NCBI GenBank assembly: GCA_900321365.1
Contig: ONVT01000012.1
Coordinates: forward strand, 1-8,359
Reading direction: 5' to 3'
Length of the DNA: 8,359 nt
DNA from: an uncultured Eubacteriales bacterium
GTDB lineage: Bacteria > Bacillota_A > Clostridia > Lachnospirales > Lachnospiraceae
Of the stretch, positions 4,073 to 8,359 are shown piece after piece. Position numbers and translations under genes: made by a program. How positions within the stretch are numbered: the first letter of the stretch is position 1; each line of letters begins with the position of its first letter. Below the pieces are notes generated by a model. That model worked only from the letters and a program-made list of their open reading frames with translations. It ran no database searches and was not told the DNA's origin.

Positions 4073-6094
4073 ATGCGGAAGAAACAACCTAAGCGAATAC
4101 AGCGGTCTGCGGCGGCGCTCATTTCGGCGGCGGCGATTCTTGCCGGCGGCGCGGCGGTGTCCGCGGACGACGACATCATGTTTGACCCCGAAGCCTCCAG
4201 CTACGATGACGGCGGCGGTTCGGGGGGCTCGATCGGCTCGATCGACGCTTCCGACAGTGGTTTCCTGATCGAGGACACCGGCGACGACGTCCAGTACAAT
4301 GCGGGCGTGCCGATGGATACACTGCAGGACGCCATGGAGGCGGGCGACCAGAAGCTGCTCGACAAGATCGCGAGCCTCGGCGCGCTGACCGGCAGCACGA
4401 CCTCCTCTGGCTCCGGCATCGGCGGCGGGGGCGCCTACCGCGGCATGGATGACGAGGACGAGGACGACGAGTCCTACTACGACCTGCATCTCGACGAAGG
4501 CGACGCCGATGAGGTCCAGTCGGAGGCGCTGAATGAAAGCCCCGGCCCGCTGATCGCCGCGAGCCGTGACCGCATTCAGGAGTACCTCGACGCGATGACA
4601 GAGGTGGAGAGCCCAACCGGCTCAGATGGTGAACTGACCGTCGCCTCCTACATCGAGACGAAGATGGGCGAGCTGGGCTACACGGTCCAGGAGCAGGCGT
4701 TCCACGAAGGCGTGCTGAATGAGGACGGGATTGACGCCCCCGGCGTTAATATCCTCGCCGAGCGCGGCGCGAATTCGCAGACAAACCGGAAGAAGGACAT
4801 CTTTCTGGTGGTCACGCATTATGATTCGAAACGTTCCCCCGATGAAGATGATCCCTTCGCAAATGACAAGTCGGGCGCGGCGGCCCTGATCGAGACCGCG
4901 CGCATTCTGGCGGAAGTCGTGACGGACACCGACGTCTGCTTCCTCTTCCTGTCCGGGCAGGAGGACGGCGGGTACGGCGCGCAGAATTTCTTTGCGGCAC
5001 TGAGCGAGGAGAACCTCGCGCGCATTTCCGGCGTGCTGAGTGTGGAGCGCGTCGGGTACGATTCGGACACGCCATACGTACTCAAGACGCTGACCGGCGA
5101 GAGCAATTCGCTCGGGGACATTGTGCAGCAGCTCGGCCTGACAAATGACGCCCAGATTGCCCAGCGCGAGGCGGAGGCATCTTCGGAGGAAGAGCTGACC
5201 TGGGTGCCTGTCGGGCAGAGTTCGGACGGCTACATCGACGAGAAGACGGCGGCGCAGATCGCCGCCGCGCAGGGCGATGCGTCGTACGGCGAGGAAAATG
5301 CCATCTCCATCGATACGAACGAATACCTCGAGGAAGGCGCCGGGACGACTTCGGCCGGGGAGGAAACGCTTCCAGGTGGTGGGACAGCCGGAGATGGAAT
5401 GCCGGCGGATGGAAGCGTTGCCGGGGATGGAATGCCGATGGATGGATCTGGCGAGGATTTCATGCTTCTTGATGAGACAGAGGCTGAGCCGGTTCCGATG
5501 CCCAGCCCGTGGAGCTACCTGAAAGACAGCCCCCCGACCCTGGAGAGCCTGACCGAAGCATCCTTCCCGTCGGTTACGGTCAGTCAGTACATGCCTGAAC
5601 TCGACGCTGCAAGCTACGAAGAAACAAAAGCGCTCGGCCTCGCGGATACCACGCTGGAAGCGGCCCAACAGGCAGCCGCGGAGGCTGCGGGAGCTTACTC
5701 TGAAGACAACGCTATCGGCGCGGAAGCCGCCGGTACGGACGGTACTGATGCAGGAAGCGCCAGCACGGACGGCGTGCCGGAGGATGCCATACAGATTCAG
5801 GATTCGAACATGACCGGGTCTGCGGACGAAACCCTGCTGATGGAAGATGGCACCTACATGGAGATGCCGGAAGGGGATGCCAGCCTGGAAGTGTCAGAAG
5901 GGGACACCAATCTGGAAATGCCGGAAGGTAGTGCCGGTTTGGAGAATCCTTCGCCGGATGCCATCCCGATGGACGCGATTCCTTCGGAACTCGATGAATT
6001 CATCGACATCCCTGTCGTAAATGCCACTCTTGTCGCGGACACGACGAATGTCATCGCCGCCGCACTGGCACAGATTATGGATCCCGCGACCTGA
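4073..6094 (+). CDS. Exported acidic protein with degenerate M28 peptidase-like domain
   Basis: The protein has 673 aa. Residues 1-31 form a Sec signal peptide: a basic start, a hydrophobic core and a V-S-A cleavage site before DDD. There is no lipobox Cys, LPxTG or C-terminal membrane helix, so secretion or loose wall association is likely. Residues 32-158 are acidic and Gly/Ser-rich. From about 160 the sequence matches zinc aminopeptidases of family M28: THYDS (H249, D251), ANDKSG (D265, bridging Asp) and SGQEDGGYG (294-302). Against the usual SGEExGLxGS, the catalytic Glu is Q296 while the metal Glu E297 remains. LSVERVG puts E325 where Asp is usual. The expected SDH reads SDG (384-386), and no His follows residue 249. 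FPSVTVS (498-504) and the last 30 residues resemble the domain's end, so acidic repeats at about 395-490 and 530-640 look like insertions. No Lys, Arg or His occurs after K519. Activity is doubtful and the role unknown. The RBS GGGGGGA, 10 nt upstream, is weak. Confidence 0.88.
   Translation: MRKKQPKRIQRSAAALISAAAILAGGAAVSADDDIMFDPEASSYDDGGGSGGSIGSIDASDSGFLIEDTGDDVQYNAGVPMDTLQDAMEAGDQKLLDKIASLGALTGSTTSSGSGIGGGGAYRGMDDEDEDDESYYDLHLDEGDADEVQSEALNESPGPLIAASRDRIQEYLDAMTEVESPTGSDGELTVASYIETKMGELGYTVQEQAFHEGVLNEDGIDAPGVNILAERGANSQTNRKKDIFLVVTHYDSKRSPDEDDPFANDKSGAAALIETARILAEVVTDTDVCFLFLSGQEDGGYGAQNFFAALSEENLARISGVLSVERVGYDSDTPYVLKTLTGESNSLGDIVQQLGLTNDAQIAQREAEASSEEELTWVPVGQSSDGYIDEKTAAQIAAAQGDASYGEENAISIDTNEYLEEGAGTTSAGEETLPGGGTAGDGMPADGSVAGDGMPMDGSGEDFMLLDETEAEPVPMPSPWSYLKDSPPTLESLTEASFPSVTVSQYMPELDAASYEETKALGLADTTLEAAQQAAAEAAGAYSEDNAIGAEAAGTDGTDAGSASTDGVPEDAIQIQDSNMTGSADETLLMEDGTYMEMPEGDASLEVSEGDTNLEMPEGSAGLENPSPDAIPMDAIPSELDEFIDIPVVNATLVADTTNVIAAALAQIMDPAT
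5384..5449 (+). repeat. 33-bp tandem duplication in the M28-like gene
   Basis: It encodes two 11-residue units, TAGDGMPADGS and VAGDGMPMDGS (residues 438-459). The DNA copies are also alike, both containing GATGGAATGCCG. The repeat lies in the first acidic insertion and suggests growth by slippage or duplication. Confidence 0.8.
5852..5959 (+). repeat. Four 27-bp repeats in the M28-like gene
   Basis: Residues 594-629 divide into four 9-residue units: TYMEMPEGD, ASLEVSEGD, TNLEMPEGS and AGLENPSPD. The Glu at position 4 is constant and position 3 is Met or Leu. The last unit is the most divergent. The array falls in the second acidic insertion, in the region with no basic residues. Confidence 0.8.
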
Positions 6095-6205
6095 GAATAG
6101 ATTCGTATTCATAATACCACAATACACTTTCTTTACAATCATTTTGTTGCCCAATTTCAAGTCCTGGTTTCATGGCTGAAGTTAAAGGAGAATTCCAGTA
6201 TCATG

Positions 6206-6230
6206 GAGGAATCTGGATATTCCTCTTTTT
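6206..6230 (+). terminator. Terminator of the M28-like gene
   Basis: The stem GAGGAAT (6206-6212) with ATTCCTC (6219-6225) closes a 6-nt loop and runs directly into five T (6226-6230). It lies about 110 nt after the stop codon. An upstream copy, GAATTCCAG (6190-6198), could pair with CTGGATATTC (6213-6222) and compete with this stem. Confidence 0.72.
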
Positions 6231-6255
6231 CCGGGTTTCATGTCCTGATTTCAAG

Positions 6256-6285
6256 CAAAGAAAAAGAGCAGGAAGTTCCTGCTCT
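6256..6285 (-). terminator. Terminator of the dapB-lysC transcript
   Basis: On the minus strand a perfect 9-bp stem, AGAGCAGGA (6277-6285) with TCCTGCTCT (6265-6273), is followed by a T-rich tract with one C (plus strand AAAGAAAAA at 6257-6265). It lies about 80 nt past the lysC stop and faces the right way for it. Confidence 0.85.
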
Positions 6286-6352
6286 GCTGTCAGATCACTA
6301 TGAGTCAATCTCAGCCACCAGCCCGCTGCTTACTGCAAGTCTTTTTCAGCCA

Positions 6353-6381
6353 ATGACCCGCAGCTCACTGCGGGTCATTTT
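6353..6381 (+). terminator. Hairpin at the lysC stop codon, T-run on the plus side
   Basis: A perfect 11-bp stem, ATGACCCGCAG (6353-6363) with CTGCGGGTCAT (6368-6378), closes the loop CTCA and is followed by TTTT on the plus strand. It would stop plus-strand read-through into lysC. On the minus strand the same stem holds the last lysC codons, with the TGA stop (6365-6367) in the loop. Confidence 0.6.
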
Positions 6382-7687
6382 CAATGAATTCCTTATAGAT
6401 CGCGCGTATTGCCCGTTTGAAGTCCTCGTTCTGCACACCGACGATAATGTTCAGCTCGCTTGACCCCTGGTCGATCATCTTGATGTTGATGCCGGCGCCG
6501 GCGAGCGCGGTACACAGACGGCCCGCGGTACCGCGGGCATTTTTCATGCCGCGGCCGACGATGGCGACAAGCGCCAGATCCGACTCCAGATACAGGTTGT
6601 CCGGGTTGACGGCCCTGTGGAGCCCGGCAATCACGTCCTGCTCCTTGTCAGCGAACTCCTCCTGGTGTACCAGGACAGAGAAGGTGTCAATACCCGAAGG
6701 CGTATGCTCGAAAGAAATATTGTTTTCTTCGAAAACCTGGAGCACGCGCCGGCCGAAACCGATCTCCGAATTCATCATGGCCTTATCGATGGTTACCGAA
6801 CAGAAGCCCGTCCTGCCGGCAATGCCCGTGATGACGTGGCGCGGGCTGCGCACGGTGGACTCCACGATCAGGGTGCCATTGTCGTCGGGGCGGTTGGTGT
6901 TCCGAATGTTGATCGGGATCCCCTCCGCGCGGACCGGGAAGATCGCGTCCTCGTGAAGGACGGACGCACCCATGTAGGAGAGCTCGCGCAGCTCCCTGTA
7001 GGTGATCGTCTCGATGACCTCCGGGTTCTCGATGATGCGTGGATCGCATGCAAGACATCCTGAAACATCCGTCCAGTTCTCATAGACATTTGCGCGTACT
7101 GCCCGTGAAATGATCGAGCCTGTGATATCGGAGCCGCCTCTCGAGAAGGTCTTGATGCTCCCGTCCGGCATTGCTCCGTAGAATCCGGGGATGACAGCCA
7201 TACTGACATTTCTCAGACGCTCGCGACAGACGTCATTTGTGAGCGTCGGATCGAAATTTCCATGAGCGTCGAACAGTATCACTTCTTTCGCATCGATGAA
7301 CTTGCATCCGAGATAGTTCGCCAGGACGATTCCGTTCAGGTACTCTCCGCGGCTGGCTGCATAGTCGCGCCCCGCTCTCCTGCGAAAATAATCTTCTATC
7401 ACCGCGAATTCTTCATCCAGTGACAAGTCCAGTCCCAGCCCGTCAATGATCTCCTGATACCGGTCCGCAATCCTGTGGATGTCCTCACTGATATCCCGGC
7501 CCTCGGAGGCCTTGTCATAGCACCGGTATAACAGATCGGTGACTTTCGTATCGTCCGAATAGCGTTTGCCGGGCGCGGACGGGATAATGTATTTCCTGTC
7601 CGGATCCGACCGGATGATATCTCCGACCTTCGCCATCTGTTCCGCGCTGGCCAGCGAACTGCCGCCGAATTTGGTTACCTTCAGCAT
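6365..7687 (-). CDS. lysC: Aspartate kinase
   Basis: The enzyme phosphorylates aspartate to aspartyl phosphate, the committed step toward lysine/diaminopimelate, threonine and methionine. It has 440 aa, the single-chain form with a kinase domain and C-terminal ACT domains. Seen: KFGGSS (6-11) in the ATP-binding start; SRGEYLNG (112-119); IPGFYG (166-171); SRGGSDITGSI (182-192); NWTDVSGCLACDPR (204-217); SYMGASVLHEDAIFP (237-251). A first ACT region runs from about 286 to 355, and a second from about 372 to 435, including GRGMKNARGTAGRLCTAL. The ACT domains imply allosteric feedback by an end product; which one cannot be read from sequence. AGGG lies 6 nt before the ATG. The gene follows dapB by 38 nt on the same strand and is very probably cotranscribed. 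Nothing appears broken. The symbol is by function; paralogous aspartokinases may exist elsewhere. Confidence 0.94.
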   Translation of the reverse strand: MLKVTKFGGSSLASAEQMAKVGDIIRSDPDRKYIIPSAPGKRYSDDTKVTDLLYRCYDKASEGRDISEDIHRIADRYQEIIDGLGLDLSLDEEFAVIEDYFRRRAGRDYAASRGEYLNGIVLANYLGCKFIDAKEVILFDAHGNFDPTLTNDVCRERLRNVSMAVIPGFYGAMPDGSIKTFSRGGSDITGSIISRAVRANVYENWTDVSGCLACDPRIIENPEVIETITYRELRELSYMGASVLHEDAIFPVRAEGIPINIRNTNRPDDNGTLIVESTVRSPRHVITGIAGRTGFCSVTIDKAMMNSEIGFGRRVLQVFEENNISFEHTPSGIDTFSVLVHQEEFADKEQDVIAGLHRAVNPDNLYLESDLALVAIVGRGMKNARGTAGRLCTALAGAGINIKMIDQGSSELNIIVGVQNEDFKRAIRAIYKEFIENDPQ

Positions 7688-7725
7688 ATTCTGCCCTGTC
7701 TTTCCTGAATCGTGTTTTCCCTGTT

Positions 7726-8359
7726 TTATGAATCTATCACGTCCGCCATTGTGTAAAGCCTGGCTGGCTTTCCGGCGAGATATCTGGCGGCCGCCAGCGC
7801 GCCCTTCCCGAAGATGCTCCTCGAGTAGGCCACGTGGTGGAACTCGACCAGCTCGTCCGTCCCGGCGAAAATGACCTCGTGCGTCCCGGGAATGTTGCCG
7901 CCGCGGACCGCGCTGATACCGATCTCCTTCGGACGGCGCTTCTCCAGCCTCTGCGAGCGGTCAAAGGTAAACTCATATGCGTCCCCCAGCCCCTCGTTGA
8001 TGCTTTCTGCCAGTGCAAGAGCGGTGCCGCTGGGCGCGTCTTTCTTCTGGTTGTGGTGGCGCTCGACGATCTCGATATCGAAGCCTTCCGATGCAAGCTT
8101 TGCCGCCGCCTCGCGCACCAGCTTCAGCAGGAGGTTGACGCCGATGGACATATTCGCAGACCGAAGAATGGCGATCTGTTTCGAATCTTCACCGATCCGC
8201 CTGATCTGCTCTTCGGAAAGCCCGGTGGTGCAGACCACAACAGGAATCTGGTGCGCCACGGCGTAGTCCATCATCGTATCGAAAACCTTCGGTGAGCTGA
8301 AGTCGACAATCACGTCCGCTATTTCGCTCACTTCGTCAAAGCCTGCGTGCACCGGATAA
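7726..8359 (-). CDS. dapB: 4-hydroxy-tetrahydrodipicolinate reductase (5' end cut by window edge)
   Basis: DapB reduces the DapA product with NAD(P)H to tetrahydrodipicolinate in the lysine/diaminopimelate pathway. About 211 residues of the usual 250 or so are present. The N-terminal Rossmann glycine motif lies beyond the right edge. The frame is open to the edge, and the codon at 8350-8352 is GTG inside ...YPVHAGFDEV, so it is an internal Val, not a start. Seen: IADVIVDFSSP; VVVCTTGLSEEQ; ERHHNQKKDAPSGTALALAE, with the His-His, Lys and PSGTA of the catalytic and substrate site; and GISAVRGGNIPGTHEV, then SRSIFGKGALAAARYL in the C-terminal domain. Position 1 of the usual GTTG reads Cys. It lies 38 nt upstream of lysC, forming an operon. 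Confidence 0.95.
   Translation of the reverse strand, partial: YPVHAGFDEVSEIADVIVDFSSPKVFDTMMDYAVAHQIPVVVCTTGLSEEQIRRIGEDSKQIAILRSANMSIGVNLLLKLVREAAAKLASEGFDIEIVERHHNQKKDAPSGTALALAESINEGLGDAYEFTFDRSQRLEKRRPKEIGISAVRGGNIPGTHEVIFAGTDELVEFHHVAYSRSIFGKGALAAARYLAGKPARLYTMADVIDS

Noticed and set aside
4622..5668. 348-residue open frame on the minus strand opposite the M28-like gene
   Set aside because: It shows Arg-rich composition, no ribosome site or domain, and lies entirely inside the sense gene. The sense frame has a signal peptide and M28 motifs.
6203..6463. 86-residue plus-strand frame after an AAAGGAG, starting MEESGYSS
   Set aside because: It contains a terminator stem with a T-run and another stem, then runs antisense into the end of lysC. 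The apparent start lies in the base of the terminator hairpin.

Overview
The window looks like chromosomal DNA of a GC-rich member of the Clostridia or a related Firmicute. The grounds are strong purine-rich ribosome binding sites, sigma-A type promoters with TATAAT boxes, stem-plus-T-run terminators, a tRNA gene with no encoded CCA, and housekeeping enzymes of Firmicute type. This placement is inferred from style and gene families; no marker gene allows a species call.

Layout from left to right. (1) A minus-strand gene for a small helical protein of unknown function (17-529), with its own promoter. (2) A minus-strand tRNA-Gln(CTG) gene (728-799) with its own promoter and a clear terminator. 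(3) Diverging from the tRNA, pncB (996-2462, +), encoding nicotinate phosphoribosyltransferase for NAD salvage, followed by a hairpin-rich 3' region and a 13-bp stem. (4) Convergent to pncB, ilvE (2728-3762, -), encoding branched-chain aminotransferase, with nested inverted repeats upstream. (5) A 310-bp divergent intergenic region with a structured leader. (6) A large exported acidic protein (4073-6094, +) with an M28 peptidase-like fold. (7) A convergent terminator zone (6095-6364). (8) A minus-strand pair, dapB (cut by the right edge) then lysC, which serve the aspartate pathway to lysine/diaminopimelate and to threonine and methionine.

Most genes are ordinary metabolism with no mobile elements, CRISPR or phage genes. 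dapB and lysC are the only clear operon, 38 nt apart. dapB, lysC and ilvE are all amino-acid biosynthesis, but ilvE is a separate unit.

The item most worth attention is the exported protein at 4073-6094. It keeps the first half of the M28 metal site, but the catalytic Glu position reads Gln, the third metal Asp reads Glu, and there is no histidine at all after residue 249, so the last metal ligand is missing. Acidic repeat-bearing segments appear to interrupt the domain. It is best read as a probable pseudo-peptidase of unknown role.
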